Source: Bryopsis sp. KO-2023 (lineage: Eukaryota; Chlorophyta; Ulvophyceae; Bryopsidales; Bryopsidaceae). Taken from it: DNA of 64,000 nt. A model generated the notes under the pieces. The model searched no databases. It worked only from the letters and a program-made list of their open reading frames with translations, and was not told the DNA's origin. A program made the translations under genes and the position numbers. Positions 54,568-63,781 of the stretch are shown here, piece after piece (positions within the stretch are counted from its first letter, which is position 1; each line of letters starts with the position of its first letter). Location: contig BSYQ01000014.1 of NCBI GenBank assembly GCA_030272585.1, forward strand, positions 620,001 to 684,000, given 5' to 3'.

Positions 54568-55092
54568 TGATACACGATACGGGACGTTGGTGGACCGGCC
54601 CGCCCCCTTTGCGGGCTCTTCTCGCTTTATCCCGTATCATCTCGTCCCCCCTCGGGCCAGTGGTCGCCCTCGACCACCTTCTCCTTGTGCCCGTTACTCC
54701 ATTCTCCTTGACCCCTCTGCGATTACCGGGTTACCGTTCTCTCGCGGGTCTATTCGGGGGTTCTCCAGGATCTTTCTTGTGATCCTCTGATCCTTCGTTC
54801 TTATCCCTTTGATCCGTCTAGTCTCTTGAGCTTATGGTCTTTTGCCTTGCTCTGCGGCGGCGATCACTGTGATGATCTCAGCCCCCTCCCCTCCTTCGCA
54901 GTGATCCTCATGCTCTTTCACCTCTCGTTACTACCACTCTCGGGTCAGAGGCGCCAACTCACTCTCAACTTCCATGGCCTCGCTAGGACTCGAACTCGTG
55001 ACCTTCGGATCGCAATATGATGATACGGGATAAAGCGAGAAGAGCCCGCAAAGGGGGCGGGCCGGTCCACCAACGTCCCGTATCGTGTATCA
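54568..55092. mobile_element. 525-bp element with 73-bp inverted terminal repeats, in gag of D
   Basis: The ends TGATACACGATACGGG... and ...CCCGTATCGTGTATCA are the inner and outer sides of a perfect inverted repeat of about 73 bases (54568-54640 and 55020-55092). The duplication is TAGCC (54563-54567 and 55093-55097) if the ends are TG...CA; a 7-base reading ATAGCCT is equally possible because the ends are palindromic. The core is C/T-rich with no frame of note. A tRNA B-box-like sequence (GAGTTCGAGTCCT on the minus strand) lies near 54983-54995. It could be a MITE. Confidence 0.8.
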
Positions 55093-55560
55093 TAGCCTCT
55101 GCTCGTATCGACTATGTTGAGCCGCTACTGAATCCAGCTTCTGCTGTTGCGACACCACCGCATGCTGTGTGGCCTCAACCTGTTGCGCATGCTGGTGCTG
55201 TGTTTCCAGCGCCTGCCCGATCACCTCTGATGCGCCAGCCAGTTGGTTCGACACAGAGGCCTCAGCATGGGCTAGCCTCTGCCCCAGTGTCTGGTCAACT
55301 TGCTGCAGGTGACCCCTTAGCCCGTGGGCTAAATCGTCCACACGGTCATGGACCGCATCCACATCCTCTCTTAAGGCTTCCGCATCAGCTCCCATGTCTA
55401 TATCGACAGCTGCTTGCTGGACATTGTGGATGTTCTGGACGTTTATTTGTTGATACACAACATTGGGTGCGTCAGGCAATTCCTCATCGAACTCAGGTTC
55501 AATCCCTGGCTCTTCAACTTGAGGCTCGCGCACTGCCAATGCGTGTTCACGGTCAGCCAT
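55093..55560 (-). CDS. gag: Element D gag, N-terminal part
   Basis: Starts at the Met at 55560 (MADREHALAVREPQVEE) and contains the acidic N-terminus and the first part of the coiled coil, up to the 525-bp insertion. Confidence 0.88.
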
Positions 55561-55705
55561 GGTCTCTCAGCCACTATTTGGGAGTACTCAACAACCACGG
55601 TTGGAGTTTCTCTCTACCAAACAAACAAACAAAAACGTTTGTTGCGCCACGTTCACAAGTTTCGATCTCAAGAACTTAAAGTTCTTGCCTAGCTCCGAAA
55701 CCAAT

Positions 55706-56125
55706 TGATAGTGAAGCTTGTGGGTGACGCAATAGTGGTCGGCTGTGTTGATTGGATTCGTGATAACTTGCTGGCTAACGCAAGTATACTTGTGGGGTTT
55801 GTTGGTTTAGACAACTCTCTAGCTAGCGCGGTTGTGAACGCTACTAGAGCACTTGGGTTGGGAAGTGATTGCGTCAGGCAAACACTTAACACACACACAC
55901 ACAAACACACACACAAGCGGGAACACACCAATCCCACGAATCCCGAGTTCTTACAAAGTAAAGTGAACGTCAAAACAACGAGTGGGCCTCTTAAGTACCC
56001 CTAAGTGTAGTACGCTGACGCATGCCCCAAACTCTGGGTCTAATCTGTCTTACTCGCGAACCCGCATGCGTCAGCCACCCTCGGCTCTATCCCAAACTAC
56101 CTCGTATAGCGCTAAAAGACTAACA
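55706..56125 (-). repeat. 5' LTR of element D
   Basis: 420 bp, read as identical to 36362-36781. The primer-binding site is at 55692-55703. The outer side is followed by GTTAG and the rest of tRNA-like sequence 2. Confidence 0.93.
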
Positions 56126-56130
56126 GTTAG

Positions 56131-56211
56131 TGAGTATGCTTCTAATCCGTTAGGTACCCGGTTCGAATCCTTCCACCTCAGAAACACCTGCGGGTGGTGA
56201 CTTGTCGGCAT
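56131..56211 (+). other. tRNA-like sequence 2, second part, and conserved flank
   Basis: It contains the B box GGTTCGAATCC (56159-56169) and the flank CACCTGCGGGTGGTGA shared with tRNA-like sequence 1. Read with 36335-36361 it matches tRNA-like sequence 1 closely. No acceptor stem can form, so it is a tRNA-derived relic. Confidence 0.6.
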
Positions 56212-56620
56212 TTTCGCGAGACCGATCAATTCATCGATCAAATGATCAATACCGATCATGATCGGATGCAGGTCCGATCACGATCGGCCGATCACGATCA
56301 CACCGATCAAGGTCAGCCGATGAAGTGCCGACAGGTCGCGGCGCTTGATCGTGATCGGGATCGTGATCGGAACAACCGATCAGATCGGTGATCGGCGAAC
56401 CGATCACGATCACGATCAACATGTGATCGGACGATCAAGAGCACGATCAACATTTGATCGGCCGATCACGATCACGATCACCGATCAGCCAAAAATGAAA
56501 AAAAAAAAAAAAAAAACCGATCATTGCTAAAATCGGTTCTAGGACGCAGTTATGATGTCGGATTACTGCTGTGACCTAATATTACCTTAGTTTTGGAAGA
56601 TCGATCAGATCCATAGTATG
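56212..56620. repeat. Right GATC-dense arm of the fold-back element
   Basis: About 400 bases dominated by CGATCA/TGATCGG, with an A-run at about 56492-56516. It ends in AGATCCATAGTATG, the terminal inverted repeat, followed by the 8-bp duplication. Confidence 0.75.
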
Positions 56621-56694
56621 GTAACAAGTTGTTGTGTATGGAGCAGGAGTGCTCACAGGATATGGCCTGGAACAGAACCTGGCTCAGTGAGAAG

Positions 56695-57773
56695 TTGAGG
56701 TCCAGAATATGATAGTAATCTCGGATCAGATTGCTGCAGACTTCTCGATTCCATTACCACCAGCACCAGCACCAGCAGCACCACCCATGCCATCAGCAGC
56801 ACCACCCATGCCATCAGCAGCACCACCCATGCCATCTGGATCAGGATCCTCAGCGCCAGCAGCAGCACCACCGGTTGGATCAGGGTCAGGAATGGCACCA
56901 CCAGCAGCATCGTATGAACCGGCCCCATCAGGACCTGGCTCATTCATCAAGGTGGAGCCTGTGGAACACTGGGGAGACGATGACAGCGAAGTGGAGCTGA
57001 TTGGGGAGTTCCCACCTCAACCAAGGCGTGGATCCTGTGCGGAATATGAAGATGGAGAGTACCCAGAATCAGGATATGGATCGGGGTTTGGATCAGGGTT
57101 TGGATCGGGGTCAGGACTTGGGTCAGGATCAAGGCCTGGATCAGGATTCGGAAACGAACCTCTCAGAAGTGGTGGCAGGGGTCCCCAACCTAACTTTGAA
57201 CAGATGCGGGCCCAGATGCACGCACACAGGCAGGACCAGAGTGAGCCCCAGAGGCAGCCCCAGAGGTACCCAGTAGAAACCCCGTTCCCGAGAGATTTTG
57301 ATGGCTTCTCCTGTGAAACGGATCAGCGCGGTAGAGCCGTGCCCAGAAGGTGCCCAGTACAACAGGACCAGATCCAGTTATCGGATGAGGAGCGGGTTCA
57401 GCTGCGGTTGGAGGACATGGAGCTCAGGACCAGGTACACCTTCAACGGAGATTATAAAATCCAATTCCCCATCAGCTTCCGGTCGATGGTCCACCTGGTA
57501 CAGTTCCTCCAAAACGTGGCCCTGGAAAACTCGTGGATTCTCCACAGAATAAAGGAAGCATTATATATCCATGGCATTGTCATATCAGACACTAAAGTTT
57601 ACAGGAGAACCGGAAGAGGGGGGTTGGACGGTTTCAGGCGTCATTCAGGGAACTCGGGCACAGTGTTCAGCGTTAGAGAATGGAATGATGCACTGGTGGA
57701 AGAAATCGATGTTGTAGAGGAGCAGGAGCAGGACCAGGATCAGCAGCACCATGGGGGTGGGTTTGAAGGGTAG
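56695..57773 (+). CDS. Candidate 3' exon of the hAT second gene
   Basis: A long plus-strand frame, 354 codons from the ATG at 56709 (MIVISDQIAADFS). If it is joined to the upstream exon, an acceptor before 56695 keeps the frame. Residues from about 15 to 60 are Pro/Ala/Met repeats (AAPPMPS three times). Residues from about 115 to 155 are Gly/Ser repeats (GSGFGSG). Residues from about 195 to 310 look globular (RDFDGFSCETDQRG ... RYTFNGDYKIQFPISFRS ... SWILHRIKEALYIHGIVISD). The C-terminus is Glu/Gln-rich. No known family is recognised. It lies tail-to-tail with the transposase. It could be an accessory protein or a captured host gene. Confidence 0.5.
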
Positions 57774-58092
57774 GAATGTGATGATTGTCCAGAGTTTTAC
57801 AATGGAATGGTGCACTGGTGGGAGAAATCGATTTTGTAGAGGAGCAGGATCAGGATCAGCTTTGCTGGGTAGGAATGTGATGATTTGTGATGACTGAGTG
57901 GATGTGGATGAAAGAACGAAATGGTACACTGCTCTGGTGGAGGATATCGAGTTTTGAGGAAGCAGTATTGGGATCAGGATCAGGACTCAGTGGATCAGTG
58001 ACTCAGTGGATGATGATGAACGGTTTCTGGACTCAGTGGAATGTAAAACCGTTTGTGGATGATGTTCACCCCGAGGGAGACTACGGAAAACT
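57774..58092. repeat. Degenerate repeats after the second hAT gene
   Basis: About three diverged copies of a roughly 110-125 bp unit, from about 57676, 57800 and 57919, share GGAATGxTGCACTGGTGG and GAxATCGAxTTT. The first copy is the coding end of the gene above, so the gene end may have been duplicated. No other gene seen. Confidence 0.55.
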
Positions 58093-58600
58093 GGAACAGA
58101 TCCAGGTTGCATGTTGAAAAACTGCCTGTTAAAAAACGGAAAAACCAAGACTGACCCCTCCACAAAAACCCCTGCCAAACCATGGAATCTGGAACAGATC
58201 CAGGTTGCATGTTAAAAAACTGCCTGTTAAAAAACGGAAAAACCAAGACTGACCCCTCCACAAAAACCCCTGCCAAACCATGGAATCTGGAACAGATCCA
58301 GGTTGCATGTTAAAAAACTGCCTGTTAAAAAACGGAAAAACCAAGACTGAACCCTCCACAAAAACCCCTGCCAAACCATGGAATCTGGAACAGATCCAGG
58401 TTGCATGTTAAAAAACTGCCTGTTAAAAAACGGAAAAACCAAGACTGACCCCTCCACAAAAACCCCTGCCAAACCATGGAATCTGGAACAGATCCAGGTT
58501 GCATGTTAAAAAACTGCCTGTTAAAAAACGGAAAAACCAAGACTGAACCCTCCACAAAAACCCCTGCCAAACCATGGAATCTGGAACAGATCCAAGTTGC
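58093..58600. repeat. 98-bp tandem array, five copies and a partial
   Basis: Units with CTGGAACAGATCCAGGTTG, TTAAAAAACTGCCTG and CCCCTCCACAAAAACCCC recur at exactly 98-bp steps (about 58095, 58193, 58291, 58389, 58487) with very few differences; a partial copy starts at 58585. It separates the two convergent hAT genes. Confidence 0.93.
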
Positions 58601-58650
58601 ATCAGAAACAGATTCAGATCCAGGTTGCAGAAAAAAAGAAGGGAACCACA

Positions 58651-60848
58651 CTAAATCATATCCAGATTGTCCCGTATCAGTGTCAGATCCCGCACCTTGG
58701 AAACCTGAATCCGCCTCCTGCGCTTATTCAACTGATGCCCGTTAATACTGAACATCCGTTCCACAGATGCACTGGACGCTGGTATGCACAAATACTCGGC
58801 TGCCAGAACTGCTACAGCTGGGTACAGAGCCTGATTTTTCCGCCACCACTCCAGACCTGAAGTCAGTACAGATGTCAGGGGGGTTGCCCTCACTGCACAG
58901 TACCGTTCCCACTCATCTGTTCCTGAATCGGTTGGATCCCCTGATGGATGGACAACTGTGAGCCAGTCATACGTGGAATGCACCGGGCTTTTTTCTGGTC
59001 CTCTGAAGGTGCCGCATGCATCTGCTCCTGCCTCCTGATCCGGTCTCTCTTTGATGCACATTACGAGCTTGTTGCACTCCTCTAGCACATCATTCACCCA
59101 CAGATCGCACCGAGACCACCGAGATTTGAATTCATGGAACTGGTCCGATCCCCACAGATACCGAGTGATAACAGGATCATCCAATCGCAATCGTGACGGA
59201 TCCAGTTGTTGCATGCATCCGACGGCCAGGAGCCAGTTTGGATCATCGAATTCCTCATCCATATTGCTTCTGAGCTGCTTTCTGAACTGATCCAAGTCCC
59301 GACAGGGTAAATCCATTTTGTCGATGATGTCACTGACCCGGGCCATGACCATCAGAACCAGTGAACAGGTGACCGTTTTTTCAGCCTCCATGCGCTTGGT
59401 AGCTTCCTTGTATGGCTGTAAGATCGAATGCAGGTGCCGGAGTTGTATCCATTCCGATTCTGTCAACCGATCCTCTTCAGACATGGTCTGCAGCATTTTA
59501 CGCATATCCTCCTTCAGGATCAGGAACCGATGCAGCATGTACCACACAGAGTTCCACCTGGTTTCAACGGGCAGGGTCAATCTCAGGATCCGCTGCGATC
59601 TCCTGACTGGTCCAGGGCAGTCTTCTGTTTCCTCCATCAACCAGTCATCATCAGGACATTCCTCCTCATCAGAGGAATACATGGGGAAGGGCCCCTCCTC
59701 CTCAGCCTGGTTCTGATCCTGATTCTGGTCGGAGGTGCCAGCCTGACTTCGATTCTGACTCTGGTTCTGACTGCCATCCTGGCTCCGGCTGGCCTGGCTC
59801 TGCATATCCGCATCCGCTGCAGCCCGGTCCCGGTCATAATCTTCCTTGTATATGCGCGCTTCTTGGATTGTCTTGAAACTTTCCCACAGGTTGGCAGACC
59901 CCATGACACGGACACAGATCTGACGGACCTTCTTGATCAGGATTTCCAACGGCTCAGGTGCCTGGTTCAGGGCCTTTCTGACTCCGAGATTCCGGTGAGT
60001 GCAGCATCCGTGCCAGTCGTATTCACCTTTGCGTTCACAGGCCGCACCCATTCTTGATTCATGATCTGTGACAATGCTTGCCCGGTAATCGCCCAGGTTG
60101 TACCGATCCCGAATTTCTGCCATTTTTTTTTTGATGTCCTCAGCATCACAATTTCCCTTCAGGTCCCAGGTTCCCAAGCTGATCCGCTTCAGTTCAAACA
60201 GATCCTGTTCAGCGTCCCGGTGGATATAAACAGCTCCCATGGCAAACCAGTGCTTCGGTTCCTGCGACCAGCCATCTGCAACGAAGCAGGGTCTGAATTT
60301 TCCGAGGTCCTCTTCTCGGATCCTTTTGCTGAGCCGTTTCGCTGAAAGCCCAACGTTGGTGGAGATGGTCTTTGCACTCAGAGAAGGTGCAGATGCATTA
60401 AGGGAGGAGCACATGGCTCTGAAATGTTTGTCCTCCACACACCTGAAAGCTGCACCGGTGCTGACCACGAATTTCGTGACATGATCCCGGAAGTTTTTGT
60501 ACTCTTTGGTCAGGCAGCCCCATCTAGACACGAAAGGCAACGTTCTCTGGTTTCCGAACGAAACGATCCGTTCCCCCCCCTGCTCCTGATGATGTCCCAC
60601 AAATCCGTTGTGGACATCGATCTGCATCTGCTCCGGGGTGGTGAGACCATGCCTCTTAGCATGGGTCAACAACGAGGTGCGGCCTCCCTTGCTGTAGACC
60701 AACTGACTCCTGCATATCCTACAGGTCACTACTTTCCTGTTCCATTCATCCACAAATCGCTCCATTTCTCCTGCACTGTTCTGTACATACATGGAGTCCA
60801 CCCAAGTGTGGATTCCGGTCCGTTTCTGGTTCTGTGCCTGCGTCCGAG
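58651..60848 (-). CDS. hAT transposase, main exon
   Basis: It encodes about 731 residues from a predicted CAG acceptor (60849-60851). First comes a BED-type zinc finger (CRICRSQ ... HAKRH, spacing C-x2-C-x16-H-x3-H) at about 60723-60650. Then come the RNase H-like core motifs FVADGWSQEPKHW (first Asp), SIVTDHESRMGAA (second Asp) and WHGCCTHRNLGVRKAL. A Gln/Asp-rich insertion and TRWNSVWYMLHRF follow. The hAT C-terminal dimerisation region ends it, with IPASSASVERMFS and LNKRRRRIQ. The frame is open throughout. The enzyme cuts and pastes DNA in the nucleus, and the BED finger binds the element ends. The upstream frame to 61002 is open but reads like an intron (Cys/Trp/Leu-rich). The frame looks intact, so it may still act on related ends. 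Confidence 0.9.
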
Positions 60849-61046
60849 CTGATGTTTGGAATGTGAGATCCACTACAAGACAACCAGCATGAGGCCCAAG
60901 GCCATATCTTCTGAAGCATATCAAAGCCCACAGGTGACATGTCCCTACCTGGAGGCAGATGCAAGGAAACACCAACACCCCAAGAGTGCCCCACCAAGAC
61001 AATCACATCTGATGAGTTCACTGCACAGCAAATTTGCCACACTCAC

Positions 61047-61293
61047 CGGTTTCTGTTCCAGATCGTGTTCCTGCTCCTCCTGTTTCCGTTCCAGTTCCAG
61101 ATCCTCTTCCCCCTCCGCGTGCAACCCCCTTTGGGTTCACAGAATCAGAGCTCCAGCGGTGTGGCGTCGGCTGAACTGCGTTCGGTTCGCCTCGCAAGTC
61201 ATCCCCGGACAGCTCGACGGGAGGTAAGATACGGTGCGGCGCTCGCGGTTGCGCTCGCGGTTTCGTCTTTCTCCTGTTGCCTCTCATGTTCAC
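61047..61293 (-). CDS. hAT transposase, predicted first exon
   Basis: 82 codons plus one base from the Met at 61293 (MNMRGNRRKTKPRAQPRAP), very basic, then Gly/Thr/Ser repeats (GTGTETGGAG), ending at a GTGAGT donor (61041-61046 on the plus map). Phase matches a CAG acceptor before 60848 (198-bp intron) and also a TAG acceptor before 60872 (174-bp intron). Basic N-termini before the BED finger are common in hAT transposases. Predicted by eye. Confidence 0.5.
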
Positions 61294-61334
61294 GGAAACA
61301 CGGATAATCCGACGCCACGGGCTTTGATGTGGTG

Positions 61335-61684
61335 CCGATCAGGGGAATCGGTAGCCGGACCAGCGATTTGATCGTTGTCGAGTGATAATGCGTCGCCGAT
61401 CATGATCGGCGACGCGCCGATCAGATCGGTCAATTTCCGATCTGATCGGAAAACGCCGATCCCGATCCCGATCCGATCTGGTTTTCGAGGCAAAATTGGG
61501 TGATCGGCCGACTTTGATCGGAAAAGTCGGACCGATTTTTGTGATCGGTCCGATTTTGATCGGTGATCGGTTTGATCGGACCGATCTGATCGATGATCGA
61601 TTTGATCGGAAATTGCAGGTGCCGATCTTGATCGGAGATCGGTTTGATCGATGACCGACATGTCGGCATCGGATCCCTAGTATG
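61335..61684. repeat. Right subterminal GATC-dense block and end of the hAT
   Basis: About 340 bases rich in GATCGG and CCGATC, with CGCCGATCATGATCGGCG palindromes, ending in GGATCCCTAGTATG (61671-61684). The target duplication GTGGTAGA follows. It lies directly upstream of the transposase start and may also hold its promoter. Confidence 0.75.
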
Positions 61685-61790
61685 GTGGTAGAAGGTGATT
61701 CTTTCTTGCCATTCAAATAATGTTGCATATACTCATGCACATTCTTTCGTCCAGGATCCATCCAAACATGCTGTCCTGTTACTGACGATC
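61685..61790 (-). mobile_element. Gypsy fossil G, continuation beyond the hAT
   Basis: It begins with the second GTGGTAGA copy. A short minus-strand stretch continues the gag/pol-junction sequence of fossil G that ended at 15119. Broken and very short; the boundary with the repeat to its right is unclear. Confidence 0.55.
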
Positions 61791-61796
61791 AGACAT

Positions 61797-61985
61797 GGGC
61801 TGAGACCCCTGTGCACAGGACAGGACAGAACAGACTGTCTGTTCTGTGCACAGGGTCGGACCTGTGCTGCACAGGTGCACAGACCTGTACAGCACAGCAC
61901 AGACAGGGTCTGTGCAAAGTCTGTGCAGGTCTGTGCAAAGTCTGTGCAGGTCTGTGCACAATCTGTGCAGTTTCTGTGCCAGGTC
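61797..61985. repeat. CTGTGCA-rich simple repeat
   Basis: Many CTGTGCA/TGCACAG words, the last part as a regular GTCTGTGCAGGTCTGTGCAAA series. It separates fossil G from the plus-strand gag fossil. Small frames here are repeat artefacts. Confidence 0.75.
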
Positions 61986-61989
61986 ATCA

Positions 61990-62362
61990 CCAGGTCGTGG
62001 TGGTGATTCTCAACCAACGCGGATGCGTCGGGGAAATGAGAAACGCTCTTTTGGCTTGAGTCCCAAGGAACTCGAGAGGCGTAGAGCAGCCAGTTTGTGT
62101 TTCAAGTGCGGTGCACCATACCAACCGGGTCACGTGTGTGATTCTGGAACGGTAAGCAAGGGTGTGTTTGCTTGTTTCGGGAAAGAAGTTTTTCCAACAG
62201 TTGTGGAACATGCCACAGAAAAATCTGATCCAGTGGATGCAGATATGTTGGAACCCGAACAAACCGTTTCATCAAAGACGAATCCTGACCAGGTTGTGTC
62301 TGTTGATAAAAATGAGAGTGGAACTCAAGAGGAGGATGAGATGGTCGTTGTAAAGACTGCGC
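61990..62362 (+). mobile_element. Gag fossil (gypsy-like) with zinc knuckle
   Basis: A plus-strand stretch with the knuckle CFKCGAPYQPGHVC preceded by a basic SPKELERRRAASL, typical of the end of gypsy gag. It is broken off by the LTR of element H at 62363 and has no visible partner parts. Age unknown. Confidence 0.6.
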
Positions 62363-62811
62363 TGTAGACTGCGACTCTGAAGCAGTCTGCCAGCCTGAAA
62401 CAACAGCCTAGAAGGCTGCAACAAGTTCTGACACGAGAGAGCGGGAGAGAGAGGGTGTTCAACCCCAAAATCGAGTTACAAGAATACCCTGAGGTGCTGC
62501 CCAAATACCCTAGGCTGCACCTCTGATCCAAACTGATCGTTCAAGGTCCTATCCATCAACATGACCTGACAGTCTGCCTCAGTGTCAGGTCCCCTGTCTG
62601 AAACCTTCTGAGCTGCCAGCCCTGCAGAAAAGCGTCTGCTGAGCTGTCAGCCCCCATTCACAGATCTAAGGGTTCCGCCCTGCTGCAGCAAACCGGCTGC
62701 AGCATTGCTGGTTCCCTAGAACTGCAGGCCTGTCAGTTCCCCTGAACTGCAGGTCTGCCAGTTCCCTGAACTGAGGATCTGACAGTTCCCCTGAACTGTA
62801 GAATCCTTACA
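62363..62811 (-). repeat. 3' LTR of LTR element H
   Basis: 449 bp reading TGTAAGGATTC...CGCAGTCTACA on the minus strand. Directly upstream (minus strand) is AGATGGGGAGGAA, a typical polypurine tract, at 62812-62824. Three diverged TTCAGGGGAACTG repeats lie in the first 120 bases. The left flank TGCGC (62358-62362) would be one copy of the target duplication; the other is outside the window. Confidence 0.7.
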
Positions 62812-63781
62812 TTCCTCCCCATCTAGTTGGCAGTAGTCCCTTACTGCCCCAAAAGATTATAATAACAACCTTTGCCCCTTTTTGGATGTCAACTTTTTTT
62901 TTTTAACTTCTCTGCCACAGAAACTGGGTTTCGAAAGGGGTTATGTTATATAAGGAAGTCAAAGCAGTTCTGCAAAAACACTGTATTCAGGAGATTGTCC
63001 TAATGCAACAGAAACCCAAAATACCCTGAAAAATCAATTGGTAACACCCTTGCTGGAAAATTACAACCTGAAGTGTTTGTTTCTGCCACCATCTTGCACT
63101 ACCCAGGAAATCCAGAAAAACTACCTTATAAAAAGTTCAAAGCAACAAGGAAATCATAGTCAGTTTAATTCTGCCTTCCCTAGAAGATTTTCCTACAGCC
63201 CACAAGGTCAGCTGAGACACCAAAACTTCTTGGCAAACAAAAACCCCCTTTTCCTGCAGAATACCTGAGTCACCTGATTACCCAATCCATTGCAACTCTG
63301 TATAATAAAACCCATTTGACTGGACTTCCCTCAAAGGTCACCATGCAATTCTTTACTCTCCCTTTGGCTAATTCAGTAACTCTTATTTCAGATTGCAAAT
63401 ATGGAATTCTCTAGCAATAACATCTTACCCCTGCTGGACTTGCAATGTATCAACAGGTGAACCATTTTCATAACCAAAACAGGTTGCAAACTTCAGAGTT
63501 TTCATCTCAACCTGATCAGAAACTGCAAAAAGATCCTTGTCCACCTCCAACACACTGATCACCAGAAACTGGACAGCCCTAAGGGTTTAACCCTGCCTGA
63601 AAAATTCCACTTCCAACACACTGATCACCAGAAACTGGACAGCCCTTGAAAAATTCCACTTCCAACACACTGATCACCAGAAACTGGACAGCCCCAAATC
63701 ACCAACTCTTTCACTGCACCCCCTGAGCAAACCACATTCAATCATCCACTCCCATGGTCACACCTCCTGTCGATTCCTGCC
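62812..63781 (-). mobile_element. Element H, 3' non-coding interior
   Basis: About 970 bases with no supported gene. They hold the polypurine tract, an A/T-rich stretch and a triplicated unit (CCAACACACTGATCACCAGAAACTGGAC) at about 63541-63578, 63607-63645 and 63657-63694. The size resembles the untranslated 3' part of elements with an extra ORF. Confidence 0.5.

Larger units (their letters stand above)
36362..56125 (-). mobile_element. Family-A Ty3/gypsy element D, carrying F and a 525-bp element
   Basis: 420-bp LTRs at 36362-36781 and 55706-56125 that I read as identical. The duplication GTTAG lies at 36357-36361 and 56126-56130. Apart from its two insertions (F at 41171-50304 and the small element at 54568-55092), gag, pol and the third ORF look whole, so D was probably intact when hit. 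Own length is about 10.1 kb. Confidence 0.94.
35827..56620. mobile_element. Fold-back, non-autonomous hAT-like element (own length about 1.0 kb), carrying element D
   Basis: The 8-bp duplication GTAACAAG lies at 35819-35826 and 56621-56628. The ends are CATACTATGGATCC (35827) and its near-inverse (56620), the same motif as the hAT ends with one or two changes. Without element D the element is about 1025 bp and nearly palindromic at large scale: GATC-dense arm, tRNA-like sequence, short spacer, inverted tRNA-like sequence, GATC-dense arm. No coding potential. Its ends and duplication size suggest that the hAT transposase moves it (inference). It inserted in the second hAT gene. Confidence 0.85.
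15120..61684 (-). mobile_element. hAT DNA transposon carrying nested insertions (own length about 6.2 kb)
   Basis: Both ends are resolved. The 8-bp target duplication GTGGTAGA lies at 15112-15119 and 61685-61692, and the termini CATACTAGGGAT (15120) and its inverse ATCCCTAGTATG (61684) match over 12 bases. An 8-bp duplication is the hallmark of hAT elements, and the transposase at 58651-61293 confirms the class. Contents from left to right: GATC-dense left end, a candidate second gene on the plus strand (exons from 15759 to 57773, split by element C and the fold-back element), a 98-bp tandem array, the transposase on the minus strand, and a GATC-dense right end. It sits in gypsy fossil G. Confidence 0.88.

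Noticed and set aside
61779-62017. Cys/Thr-rich frames on both strands
   Set aside because: They are translations of the CTGTGCA repeat.
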